NCBI GenBank assembly: GCA_008360975.2
Contig: VLJF02000840.1
Coordinates: 372,001-436,000 of the forward strand
Source of the DNA: Lichenostomus cassidix
Lineage: Eukaryota; Chordata; Aves; Passeriformes; Meliphagidae
Length of the DNA stretch: 64,000 bases
Direction of reading: 5' to 3'
Of this stretch, positions 24,301 to 37,000 are shown piece after piece. The notes beneath the pieces were generated by a model, which made no database searches, was not told the origin of the DNA, and saw only the letters and a list, made by a program, of their open reading frames with translations. A program made the translations under genes and the position numbers. The number at the start of each line of letters is the position of its first letter. Positions within the stretch are counted from its first letter, which is position 1.

Positions 24301-27300
24301 ATGGCCGGGGACACCACGATGGCTGGGAAGGTGGCACTGCTCCTGTGGGGTGAGTGCCCTGGGCACGGGTCTGACACGCCAGGGATGGCCCTGGTGAGGC
24401 AGAGAGTGGTGGGGAGGGGGCACAGGGGAGCTGTGGGGTTCTCTGATTTCCCCAATGACACCAGAGCCAGTCCATGGATGTGGACACTGGTGTGACAGGG
24501 GGTGTGGGGTGGCTGTGAGGACAAGAACAGGGTACAGGAATGGGGGGACTGAGCTATAACGAGAAGCAGCATGGGGCTGGGGCAGTGGTGGGTACAGGGA
24601 GAAGGGGACAGGGAAGCAGGGACAGGGACAAGAGTACAAGCCACATGAGGACAGCCCATGGGGACAGATGCCACTTGAATGGCATCATAGTCACAGGGCC
24701 ATGGGGATGTGGATGTGAAGGGATGTGCTGTTGGACTGGTGGAGGAGACCATTGCCAGCATGGTGGTGCCACCCCTGCTAGGGTGTCCACAGTTGTCCCC
24801 ATGTTGTGCCTCAGCCCAGGGTGGCCAGTGTGTCCCTGTCCATGAGACCTCTGGGCCACACCAGTATCCCCAAGGGGACAGTTTTGGGACAGACTTCAAG
24901 CCCCTTGCCCTGGTGCGGCTGTCCCCATGGTGCCACCCCAACCCAGACCCTCTCCCTTCTCCCTTCCAGCCCAGACCCTCAGCCTCACTGGTGAGTCCCC
25001 AAGGGATGTCGTGCCCCTGCCCGACTTTTCCCAGCCCTGTGCTGGCCCTGGCAGGCTGGTGTCCCCTGTCACCTGCAGGTGCACAGACAACCCAGCTCAT
25101 CGTGGATACGCCCTGGACACCAGCGGTGCTGTGGGACAGAGTGACACTGACCTGCCGGGGCTTGGGGACTGCCGGTGTCACCACCTGGTACAAGGATGGG
25201 CAGCGCTGGTTGCAGGATGCAGCTGACCACTTCATTGTCACTGAGAGTGGCACCTACAATTGTCAAACAGACAGCACTGGGCTCAGCCCTGCCGTGAGGG
25301 TCTTAAATGGTGAGCAGGGGATGGGGATGGATGGCCCACTGATGGCTCTGGGTGGGCTCTGCTCTGTGGCTGGCCTCACACTACTCCTGTGTCAAGAGCC
25401 TGTCCCCTTTACATGGGGACATCCCAGTGCTCCCCTGTGCATCCCAGTGGGATAGGAATACCATGGGGACGCTAGTGAAATGGGGCCATCCTGGGTCTTA
25501 CTGGGATCCTTCCGCACAATGGAGATTCCCCCAGTGGTCCCTGGTGCCTTGGGGTCCCACCTTGGACCCTTCTCAAGCCCCTCAGTAAAATGGGTTCCCT
25601 CCTGTCCCACAGACCGGCTGGTGCTGCAGGTGCCGGCAGGGCCACTGCTGGAGGGGGACAAGGTGACACTGCGCTGCCGGGTCAGGAAGGACACGTCAGT
25701 CAGCAGGGTGCAATTTTACCATGAGAAGAAGGAGCTGGGGGGCTCTCCCAGGAGGACTCAGCTGTTCCTGTCCCCTCTGAAGCTGCACCACAGTGGCAGC
25801 TACCACTGCAGTGGCTTGGTGAGCAGCGGTCTGTCAGTGTCAGTGTCAGTGTCAGTGTCAGAGCCAGTGACAGTGACAGTGCACGGTGAGCACCCCACAG
25901 CTGGATCTCCAATAACCAGACATCCCCTCAGCCAGCAGACTCAGAGTCACATCCCCACTCCCATCTCCTTCCCAGAGCTCTTCTCGGTGCCGGTGCTGGA
26001 GCTGGAGGGTCCCCCCGAGCCCACCGAAGGATCCCCCCTGAATCTCAGCTGCCTCAGCACCCCCAGCCCCCTGCGGCCCCGAGCCCCCCTCCTGCACCTC
26101 TTCTACCGGGACGGGCAGTTGCTGGGGGGCCCGCAGGGGTCCCCGCAGCTCCTGCTGCCCGCCGTGGGGGTCTCCCACTCGGGCAGTTACAGCTGCGAGG
26201 TGCGCTCCGAGGGGGGGGCCGTGCGGAAGAGCAGCGCCCGGCTCCGCGTCACGGTGCGCAGTGAGTGCGGGGATGGGCACGGCAACCCCCACAGCCTCCC
26301 CGGGACCCCCAGCCCTGCCTGACTCTCTCTACCTGCCTCCTTGCCTTCCCCAGGTCCCTCCCTCCATCCTCCCATGAGTGTCCCTGGTCCCTGCATCCCT
26401 CCCCTGGTCCCCTCATCCCTCCCCTAGGTACACCTCTCCCTCTCTTAGGTACCTCCATTATTCAAAGGTCCCACCATCCCTGTCTGGTTCCTCGAAACCT
26501 TCCCTCTAGTCCTCTCCAACCCCCTCCATGTCTCCCCTTCCTAACCTTCCATCCCTCGCTGGGTTCCCTTCCACCCCTTTCCAAGCCTCCCCATCTCTGG
26601 GCATCCTTCTTCTTCACTGTGATCCCCCCACCCCTCTCTGATCCTCCCTTTCGTGAGTCACTCACTGCTCCCTGCTTTCCCTCATCCCTCCAGGGTCCCC
26701 ATTCCCTTTGTCTTCCCCACAGAGATTCCAGTATCAGGGGTGTCCCTGTCTGCACAGCCCCCCAATGGACAGGTGGCACTGGGTGACAGCCTGGTGCTGA
26801 ACTGCACAGTGGCCGCAGGGACAGGTCCTCTGTCCTTCTCCTGGCACCGGGAGGGCTTGGGGACACTGCTGGGCACTGGACCCCGTCTGGAGCTGAGCAA
26901 GGTTGGGGACAATGACAGCGGCCACTACCAGTGCTGGGCCAGCAATGGGGACAGCATGGCTGAGAGTCCCACACTGAATGTCACCATCCTGGGTGAGTGG
27001 GACCCTCGAGCTCGGGTGATCCCACCCATGGGATTCCGCATCCCACCTCATCTCCCCCACACCATCCCCAAACCACCCCAGGTCAGAATCCCCACCACTG
27101 GGCATCACAGTCTCAGGTTACTGAGACCATCTGGGTACAGATATCTCCACCAAGTACATCCCACCCATGGCTCCCTCATCCCACCTGTCACATCCCACAC
27201 CCCACATCAAGTCACAGTCACCCTATTGAGCGTGACCCTCCTGAGTGAGTGGGACACTGAGGATTGGGGTGACACCCCCCATGATCTGCTTTGACCAATC

Positions 27301-28838
27301 GATCACATCCCACCCATACTAATCCACACCCCCTACAGGGTGACGGCCACCATCACCCTCAGACATGGTCCTGGGTGAGAGGGTCCCTCGGGCTTGTGGT
27401 CACTCCCATTCACAGTATCCCTCACCACACCCTCATCCCACCCATTGCATGCCCTCATCTTACACCAGGTGTGACCCCCACCACTGTCGGTCACTGTCAT
27501 GTGTGAAGGGGACCCTCTGTGTCAAGGTGCCACCATGCAGAGACTCCCTCATCCCCCAACACCAGGTTCCAGCCCCTCCCCCACCCTCAGCCACGTCTCT
27601 GTCCCTGCAGTGCCCGTGGCCAATGCCACCATCACCCCTGGCTCCCCGGCACTCCAGGTGCACGCAGGTGACCCCGTGACCCTGTGCTGCTCGGTGCAGG
27701 TGGGCTCAGCACCTGTCACCTTCACCTGGCTGCGCGACAACCGGGAGGTGGCCCAGGGTCCCCTCCTGGAGCCTGGGGACATCGATGTGGGACATTCTGG
27801 CACCTACCAGTGTGTGGCCACGAACCAGCTGGATGAACACTGCGTGTTCCAGGCGCTCAGCCCAGAGCTGGCCCTGGAGGTGACACCGCAGGGACACTGG
27901 GGCACAGGTGGGGTCATATGTGGTCACCAGGGCTGCACGATGCCGAGAGTGACACGTGATGCTGATGTATCCCCTTCTGTCCCCAGCAGTGGCTGCAGGG
28001 GTCAGTGGGTCCCTCGTGTTCCTGTCGTGCTCCTGGGTGTAGCTGTGGCCTGGCACCGGTGGAACAGCATGGGTGGGTGACAATGGGGGCAATGGGGGCC
28101 TGGGGATGTGGGAAGCCCTCTAGAATGTGGGGGTGATGGGGCAGCAATCACAGTGCTTGACTTGGGCAGTGCTGAGACCACTGTGACATTTGCCTAAGGT
28201 TGTCAAGGATTTGGGGCAGTGCTGGAGGATCAAGCAGGGATGTTGGGGATTCTTTTAGGGATCCTGGGGGAGTTTGTGGGGTGCCCTCCCATTGGGCTTG
28301 GGGTTCTGGATGCTCAGGGTGTTCAGAGCACCGCGGTGTTTCAGGGGTTCCTGGACACTTCAGGAATACTCAGGGATCCTGGGGGAACTGAGGGTCCAGT
28401 GGGGTTCAGGATTCCTGTGCAGGGTCATGGCCCTGGGACCCCACAGTCACCTCCACCTCTTTCCTTTGCAGCTTCCAGGAAGCACCAGGACAGGTGAGTG
28501 GGAGGCTCCAGCCATGACTCCCCTTTTATCCCAACCCCCAACACCTCCCATCCCCTCCCACACACCCCCTTATCCCAGCAGGGTCCCCCCGGAGCCCCCA
28601 GAGACCCCAGAGGAGGGGGAGGTGCTGTACACCCACGTTGTGTTCACCAAGAGGATGGGAGGTGAGTGCAGGGTGGCACACACAGGGACACGTCACCCAG
28701 GGTGTCACCCCCACCCCCATCCCACAGCCAGTGTCTCTTGCAGCATCCCCCCGTGCCACCACACCCCAGGATCCCCAGGTGACCTACGCAGAGCTGCCAG
28801 GACCTCATGGGCGACTGCAGGAACCAAGTGAAATCTAA
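24301..28838 (+). CDS. Gene D: five-Ig, two-ITIM FCRL-like receptor, frameshift in membrane exon
   Basis: Mirror partner of C. Exons: 24301-24349 leader, 24970-24990 (21 bp), 25079-25309 Ig1, 25613-25885 Ig2, 25976-26260 Ig3, 26723-26992 Ig4, 27611-27907 Ig5, 27987-28072 transmembrane, 28472-28493, 28582-28661 (VLYTHV) and 28744-28838 (VTYAEL, stop after SEI). Ig domains differ from C at only a handful of residues. The transmembrane exon is 86 bp instead of 84: an extra GT ('ttcctgtcgtgc' versus 'ttcctcgtgc' in C) shifts the frame and brings a TAG in the membrane segment. As written the product would lack a membrane anchor and tail, so a secreted five-Ig protein or a null allele; a base-call error is also possible. 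Shares with C the extra Ig5 cysteines and the Ser-Val repeat. Confidence 0.88.
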
Positions 28839-28850
28839 GGGAATGTGGCC

Positions 28851-29750
28851 TGGGCCAATTAGAGATGTTGGTTACACCTCAGTGATAACATATTTGAGAA
28901 GAAAATCAAAACAACATGCATATATAGTTCATTCTAGCCAGAGAAGAAGGAGGAGGTGAGAACATGTGAGGGAAAACAACATGGAGACACCAAGGTCAGT
29001 GGAGAAGGTGGGGAGGAGGTGCTCCTGGTGCCAGAGCCAAATTTCCTCTTCTGGCCATGGTGAGACCATGGTGAAGCACGTTGTCCCCCTGCAGCCCATG
29101 GGGTCCATGGGGATGCAGAGATTCACTTGCAGCCCATGGGAGAGTGACCCACACTGGAGCGGGTGGATGCCTGGAGGAGGCTGTGATCCACTGGGAGACC
29201 CCATAGAGAGAGAGGCCTTGCTCCTGAGATGGAACAGCCTGGCCTCGGAGGTCTGCACCCTGTGGATGAGGGAGCCACACTGAAGCAGTTTTGGGAGGTC
29301 TGTCTGTCTGTGGGAGGAGCTCACATTGCAGCAGTGTGTGTGCTGCTGCTTGAGAGATTTGGACCCATGCTGGAGAGGTTCATGGAGAGCTGTCTCCCAT
29401 GGGAGGAACCTCACAGCAATGCAGGGGAAGAACTCCTCTCCCTAAGCAGCACAAGAAGGTTCTGGTGATGAACTGACCCAAACCCCCATACCCTGTTCCC
29501 CCTGTGCTATCAGTGGGAAGGCTGGGGGCAGGAACGGTGTCTTAAGGGCTTATTTTACTTCTCATTATCCTCCTCTGACTCTGTTAGTAATAAATTTCAC
29601 TTTGCAGCAGCTTAAGTTTAGCCTGTTTTGTCCTTGGAGTGTTTTCTCCCAGTTCCTTATCTCATCAACCCTTGTGTTTGTCCTGGTCGAGGCCGTGTTT
29701 CCAATGGGGTCCTGTTGTAGTGTCATTTGGGCCCTGTTGTTCTTCCACCC
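28851..29750 (-). mobile_element. LTR-derived dispersed repeat abutting the 3' end of gene D
   Basis: Mirror of 14200-15100; begins about 12 bp after the stop codon of D. Same family as 3734-4870. It probably supplies the 3' UTR. Limits approximate. Confidence 0.6.
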
Positions 29751-29965
29751 TCGGCAGCCCCACAGCAGAAGGGTCCTGGGAGAGGCCAGGCCAGGGATTG
29801 AGCTGTGGAACTGCCTCTGTCTCCATGGCAGCTCTGCCAAAGCCCAACATTCCCTTTGGACTCCCTGAGATCCCCATTCAGGTGCCCGCAGCCCCTCGTT
29901 CCCCTCCTTCCTCCCTGCACTCGCTGGTGCCAGGCCTCCAAGGATGTCTGTTTTCCATAGGAAAG

Positions 29966-30497
29966 TGTCTTAGTTTAAAAGACAAATGTCTGACAAGGAG
30001 GGCAGGAATCTTCTTGGAACAGAAAGAAGAGCCTTCTCTCCAAATTATTTTAACTTCAAAATCACAGGGCTTCCAGGAAAAAATGTAGAAAAAGGAGTAA
30101 CAGTTCTTTACTAGAAAATATATAGAATGGAACAAAACAAACAACACAATAACAGAAGTTTCCAACCTACTCAGTGCTATTTTTTCCCCTTTGTTGTGGT
30201 TATGACCACAGCTAGCAAAGGGCGCTGGTGGCTCCAGCAGGGCAGAAACTGCAGGGACTCACTTGCAGTGGGCAGGGTCTGATGTGAGCTCAGAAATTCC
30301 CCGGGTGGTAACAACTAACCAGCAAGAGAGGGAAAGAAGGGGGTGCTCCACCCGCAAACCCACACGGCCCTGTCCAGTCTCAGCACTGGACGTTGCCCAA
30401 GTCTGAGTCAGCAGGGGCAGCCAGGATCCTCTGGCCAGCAGCGGGCACAGGCAGGGCGGGCAGGCAGAGCTCGATGGCGGTGCTGAGCTCTGGCACA
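29966..30497. mobile_element. Candidate solo LTR, 532 bp (mirror of 13448-13979)
   Basis: Begins TGTCTTAG and is flanked by GAAAG at 29961-29965 and 30498-30502. The inner text matches the terminal part of the 900-bp LTR family. It shares its insertion site with the left arm. Confidence 0.6.
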
Positions 30498-30502
30498 GAA
30501 AG

Positions 30503-31799
30503 CCCAGGGTGAGACCGCACGGCTCCCGGCAGCACCGCGGACACAGCTCCTGCTGATGTGACCCCGAGTGGGAATGGCCAAATCAGCCCCTTGGGAGTGG
30601 CCGTGGGAATCCTTGGCACAGATTCTGTCAGGAGAGGGGATTTCAGGGACCCCAAAGGACATTGGTGGGCATTGGCAGAGCTGCTGTGGAGACAGAGGAA
30701 ATTCAACTGCCACAGATTGATCCTGCCTGCCCTGGAAAATGGTGAGGCTCCAGAAAACCCACAGTGCATTGATGACTTCAAAATGAGGGGGAACATGGCA
30801 GAGGAGGGTGTCTGGGGGTGATTTTTTAATGAGTCTCTACTCCTGATCATCTGATTTATGCCCAGAAATGGGTCCTGTAGCTTTAGGTGTGGTCTGGTGG
30901 AGGAGCAGGAGCCAGAGGAACTCTAGCTCGGGCTTGGTCCAAACCCTCACTCCCCTGTGCTCAGCTTTTTGGAGCAGACAGGTGTTACATTGCTGCTTTT
31001 AGCTAGCTTGGGTTGTGTTAGCTTAGGCAAGAAGATTTTCACTGGCCCGCAGTAGCAATTCTTCAGTGGCTCCTGTTGTTTCTTCTGGAACTGTTTGCCT
31101 TGCTTTTGGTTTGAAGATCAGATCATCCCTGGGGAGATGGTCAGCAGGACCTGTGGGGAGCTGCCAGAGCAACTCCGCCCAGCCCTGGACCTTGAGAGAA
31201 GCTGAGCCACCGAAAGAAAGGACTCTAAAATTCACCAGCCTTGTCTGCAGCATGGAGGAGACCAATGTCAGAGGTTCATCAGGTTCCCATCTGTTTTTTC
31301 TCTTCCCCAAGCTGCTGTGTGGACTCTTATTCCCTTCCCTGAGACAAAATTATCTGCCTTTTTTTTTCCTAGCATGTGGCCGGTGAAGGTTTTTTTCCCT
31401 TCCCCTGACATTTTGGGTTTGTTTTTGCTGCTGTGGGTGTGGGGTGTGTGTGTGGAGGGTGACATTCTGATGGTTCAATATCTAACAGTTACTTATTTTC
31501 CTCCTGTGCCACGCGGGCACCTTGTTTGTCAAATAAACAGACTTTTTTCACTTTCACCTACTAAAAATTCATTTCATATCAGTGGGAAGGGATTGCTGAA
31601 ACCCTTTTTTCAGAGGAAATGTTCATTCCCAAGCATTCTCTCCCAAACTTTTCTCTAAACTGAGAGACAGGGTTTTGAGATGGGGAAGAAGAGAATGCAG
31701 AGCCTCCTGAAGGCTGCTTTGGCCATCAAAGCAATGAAGGTCCAGAGCCCTGTAAGGTTCCTCCTGGTGGAGGAAACGTGCTGGCGTTTGTCCCTTTCC
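30503..31799. other. Non-coding interval, mirror of 12146-13442
   Basis: Same content as the left-arm interval, including a T-rich run near 31360 and a GT-rich run near 31440. No gene is seen. Confidence 0.5.
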
Positions 31800-31804
31800 A
31801 GGGG

Positions 31805-32706
31805 TGTTGGAGTTTGGGGAAGGGCTTAGAATTTTTCTCCATCACTGTTACTAAGCAACAAATAATTGAATGTTTAGAGCCATCAAGTCTTTTGTAAAAG
31901 ACAAAAGGTGTGCTTGGGCAGGGCAGGGTAAGGGAAGAGCCGGCCCTTGGAACGCTCTCTTGTGGTTCGGACGCTGGGAGGAGAGGCTGCTCTTTGCTTT
32001 TCAGCTGCGACCAGAGGAAATCCAACTGTGCCCTGTTTTTCCTCTTCTCCTGGCTGGGTGAGCTTTGATTCAACCTTTTTCCCACTGGGAAGTGCATGTT
32101 TCCCCAGGCTGCGTTTCCTCGCAGCAGCTGCCGGGAGAGTCCGGCTGCCTCTGCCGCCTGCCCCTCGCCCTCTGCCGCACGAGACCGCGGCGTCTGCTGT
32201 GACTGCAGAAATCCTTGCTACCTCACTAGCTAGCTGGGAGAGAGCCAGCTCCTACCCCTGCCGCCCTGCTTTTTGCCGCTCCGAGCTGCTTTGCCTTCCT
32301 GCACTCTTCTCAGCCTGCCCGCCATTACCAGCTGTCTGAGGCTGACCTGACCCTGTGCCACAGCACCACCTGCAGCCGCTCGGGAGTCATCGCACCTGCC
32401 CTGCCCGGCCGGGAGCTCAACAGCGCCCCTGCTGCTTGCAACCGTGATTACACCACACGGGAAAAGGCTCAGCAGCTCACAAGTCATCTGCTATTGGTTT
32501 CTGATTCTAGTTGTGGTTGCTATTATTGTTATTGCTTGTTTATAGATACTAGTAAAGAACTGATATTCCTTTTTTCCCATACCTTTGCCTGAAAGCCCTT
32601 GATTTTTCAAAATTAAATAATTCGGAGGGAGGGGAAAAATCACATTCTCTGTCCTAAGGGAGGGTTCAACCTCTCTTGGCAGACACCTGTCTTTCAAACC
32701 AACACA
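31805..32706. mobile_element. Solo LTR, about 900 bp (mirror of 11241-12140)
   Basis: Begins TGTTGGAG, ends CCAACACA, and is flanked by AGGGG at 31800-31804 and 32707-32711. Same insertion as in the left arm. No coding region. Confidence 0.85.
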
Positions 32707-32879
32707 AGGGGCTTTCCCTGGAAATTGTTCCTTTTCTGACCCTTCAGATTCTGAATCTTGTTGCTGTTGCTGTTGGTTTTCTTCTGTCATTGCTGTTTGC
32801 AGGAAATTGTTCTTCTCTCAGCCCTTTGGGATCTTTGCCTTTTGTGCCTCCACTGGGAGGGAAGGGGCAGCAGCCCCTG

Positions 32880-33503
32880 TGTTGGGGACGATGAAATAGA
32901 AAGCCTTATAAATATGATTACCTGGCAAAAGATGCTGAGGATATGGAGACTGAAATGAAGACAAGCTTTGAGTTACCAACCCCAGCTAGTGAACAACTTG
33001 AAAACAATGGTATGGCCGACTGAAGGCAATCCCCCTTCTTGATGAAACCATACCCTCTGCTTGCAGGCAGGTCCAAGGGTCAGAGCAGACCCTGCCTGCT
33101 TGGCAGAGGGTGCAAAAAGCAGGTTTTAGGGTTTAAAATATAACGCCGTATGGTAATGCAATGATTCTTAAAGGTTGTATGTAAATGTTGTAGGATTTGT
33201 AGCTTGTTCTAGATTGGTTAATGAGAATTAGAATATTCAACACAGAAGATGGTTTATTGTATTGCAAACGGCAGCTCGCTCTCTTGTTATTCATCTCTTC
33301 CTGCTCTCTCCCTCTCTCTCGCTCTCTCTTGCTTCTCTGACATGCTTTGCGCTGCCTGGCAGCCCCTAGCAGCTCCCCTACACTCACACTCTTTCACAAT
33401 AAATTCCATGCTCTAAGACCTGACTTCAGAGATCTCTCGTCTCTGTCCCGACCATCCAAAACCAACAAACAGAGCCTCAAATCCTACAGGATCTAATCAT
33501 ACA
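32880..33503 (+). mobile_element. Solo LTR, 624 bp (mirror of 10444-11067)
   Basis: Begins TGTTGGGGA, ends CATACA, flanked by CCCCTG at 32874-32879 and 33504-33509. AATAAA near 33400 gives plus orientation. Same insertion as the left arm. Confidence 0.87.
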
Positions 33504-33649
33504 CCCCTGGTTTTTAGTGGCAACACAAAAGTGGAGAATCCCATTGCTAAAACCCAAGAGAGCTGAACAAAGAAACACCATTTCTGCCAGTTTAACCAAA
33601 AAGCTGCATTTTTGTCTCAGGAGCAGGGAGACAGGTCCTGTGCTCCCTT

Positions 33650-33910
33650 GGAATTGGGAAGGGGGATGGGAAGCCACCTGGTGTACTGGGAGCACTGGGA
33701 GGGGGAACGCAGAGTCACTGGGAGCATGGGGGTACTGGGAGGGGGAATGGGGATCCCCTGGGGGTACTGGGAGCACTGTGGGGTGAAAATGGGGAAGTCA
33801 CTGAGGTTACTCAGAGCACTCGGATGGGGATTGGGGCTCCTCTGCAGGTACTGGAAAGGGGATGGGGGAGCCCCTTGTGCTACTGGGAGGGGGAATGGGG
33901 AGCACTGGGT
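33650..33910. repeat. Minisatellite downstream of gene E
   Basis: Inverted twin of 10020-10310, with units around 'tactgggagcactgggaggg'. No gene. Confidence 0.55.
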
Positions 33911-34022
33911 GCTCTGTGCAGCCTCCCATGACTCGTGGCCACCTCCCAGAAAGGATGGGCAACCCCAGAAGCCGTGGAGGAGAAAACCCCAGTGTCCCCA
34001 GTGCAACCCACTTCCCAGAGTG

Positions 34023-37000
34023 TCAAAACTTTGGCTGTAGAATTTCATAGATGTCACTGGGTTCCCACGGTTGCCCATTCAGCCCCAGCAGCTCCACATA
34101 GGTCGCCTCAGGTTTCTCCACTGGGGGGGCTTCGGGCTCCGGGGGGGGCCCTGTGGGGATAAGGGAGTGTGTGGGAGGGGATGAGAAGTCCTGGGGGTTT
34201 GGGCGAGAGGGGTGTCGTGACTGGAGCCCCCCACTCACCTGTCCTGGTGCTTCCTGGTGGCTGTAAAGAAAGAGGTGGGGGTGACTGTGGGGTCCCAGGA
34301 GCCCCCAGCCATCCTTGCAGATCCTGAACCCTCACCAGAACCTCAATTCTCCCGAGGACCCCCGAGTATCCCTGATGTCCCCCGGAAACCCTGAACTATC
34401 CTAGTGTCCCCAACTCACTGAGCCCCAAAACCCCAAGTTCAGCAGGGAGGAGGAACCTCCAAACTCTCCCAGGATCCCTGAAAGAACCCCCAGCATCCCT
34501 GCACGACCCTCCAACACCTCCCCAAACTGCCCAGGGCCCTGAGCTGAGGTCACAGGAGGCTCAGCCCCTCCCAAATCAGAGACTGTGGGCGCTGCCCTGT
34601 CACCTCCCTTCTCTGGGGGATTTCCCACCACTCCCGGAGCCCCCATCACCCATTGTCACTCACCTGTGATGTGCCACCAGTGACAACCCCTGATGACACC
34701 CGCGAGAAGAACCAGGAACAACAAGGACCCAACAAATCCTGCGGCCACTGCTGGAAACAAAGGGACACACACTGGGGTCACCTGTCACTGCAGGGGTCCT
34801 GAAACCCTGGTTACTTAAGGACTTCCCTCCTGTGCTCTGTTCCCTCTGTGACACTGCCAGGGACACAGCAGGGTTGAACCCAGGTCGTCCATGACCTGGA
34901 CATCACAGGCCCCCACAGGGACCCCATATGATCTGACCTGTGCCCCAGTGTCCCCGCGGTGTCACCTCCAGGGCCAGCTTTGGGCTGAGTGCCTGGAACA
35001 CACGGTGCTCATCCAGCTGGTTGGTGGCCTTGCACTGGTAGGTGCCAGAATGTCCCACATCGATGTCCCCAAGCTCCAGGAGGGGACCCTGGGCCACCTC
35101 ATGCCCATCGTGCAGCCAGGTGAAGGTGACAGGTGCTGAGCCCACCTGCACCGAGCAGCGCAGGGTCACGGGGTCACCTGCGTGCACCTGGAGTGCCGGG
35201 GGGCCAGGGGTGATGGTGGCATTGGCCACGGGCACTGCGGGGACAGAGACAGGGCTGAGGCTGGGGGAGGGGCTGGAACACTGTGTGAGAGAGGGGCAGA
35301 GGGGGGAATGAGGGTGGGATGGGTAGGATGAGGGACTCTATGCATGGTGGCACCTGGAGAGAGAGGGTGCCCTTCACCCATGACTGTGACATACGGTGGT
35401 GTTTGCTGACACCCGTTCTCTGGTGGGGATGCTGTGGTGGGAGCATCCAGAGCCAGAGCCACAGCTACCTAGGACTGTGACCTGCAGTGGCAGGGGCTGC
35501 GACCTGAGGAGGGATGGGGGATGCCATGGGTGGGTCATCCCCAGCCCGAGGGTCCCACTCACCCAGAACAGTGACATTCAGTGTGGGACTCTCGGCCACA
35601 CTGTGCCTGTCGCTGGCCCGGCACCAGTAGTGGCCGCTGTCCTTGTCCCCAACATGGTTCAGCTCCAGGCGGGGGCCAGTGCCCAGCGGTGTCCCCGAGC
35701 CCTCTTGGTGCCAGGAGAAGGACAGGGGACCTGTCCCCATTGCCACCACACAGCTCAGCACCAGGCTGTCACCCAGTACCACCTGTCCCCCGGGGTGTTG
35801 TGCCAACAGGGACACTCCCGAGAGTGAGACCTCTGCAGGGGGACATGGATAGGTTGGGGGACCCATGAGGTGTGTGGGACTCGGGGTGTGGCAAAAGGGG
35901 AGTACAAAGGGGATAGAGGAGATTCCATTGAGGAAGAAAGAGATCCAGGGAGGGGTGGGGTTGATGCAGGCAGGGATGACAGACAAGAGATGGGACAGAG
36001 AAGAGCCAGGGAGGGATGTGGGGAGCCCAGAGAGGGGTGGGGAGAGCCCAGGGAGGGGCTGGGGGGATGTGGCCCAGGTAGGGAAGGGAGAGCAGAAGAT
36101 GAAGCTGGGAACTGGAAAGGGAGGCCGGGGAGGAGCAGAGGGACCTGGAGAGGGACCCGAGCAGAGATGGAGGGACCTGGGCTGGGAGGGACATGGGAAG
36201 GTGTGGATGACCCAGGGAGGGGTGAAGGGAGGGATGAGAGATGCACACAGTGGTGAGGGAACCCTGGGAAGGTGTTGGGGTTTCCCACCCCTATTGCCAC
36301 ACTCACTGTGCACTGTCACTGTCGCTGTCACTGGTGCTGACTTCTCCCAGCTCTGTGATGGCCCCGAGCTCACCCAGCCCCCACAGCGGTAGCGGCCACT
36401 GTGGTGCAGCTGCAGGGGTGACAGTGACAGCTCGGTCCCATTGAGGCGTCCCCCCAGATCCTCCTCTTCACGGTAAAATCGCACCCCAGTGACGGTGTTG
36501 TCCCGCCAGCCCCGGCAGCGCAGTGTCACCGTGTCCCCCTCCAGCAGCACCTGCGCTGGCACCTGCAGCACCAGACGTTCTGTGGGACAGGGGGGACTTG
36601 TCACATCTGGGGACTCTGTGGGAGGCACCAGGGTCCCCCATTGCCAGGATGGCAGTCTCATTGTACTGGGATGCTCTGGGATGTCCCCGTGTGCAGGGGA
36701 TTGGCTCTCGTCACATGTGGGGTGTGACACAGAGCTCACCCAGAGCCCTTGGGGACACCGCCAGGGAACCCATCGCCCCCTCACCATTTAAGATGCGCAC
36801 AGGGGGACTGAGCCCGGTGCCAGGTCTCTCACACGTGTAGGTGCCACTCTCAGTGACAAGGAAGTGATCGGGTCCTTTCTTCCACCAGTGCTCCCTGTTC
36901 TTGTACCAAGTGGTGGCACCAGATGTCCCTGAGCCCTGGCAGGACAGTGTCACATTGTCCCACAGCACCGCTGGCATCCAGGGGGGCTCCACGAGGAGCT

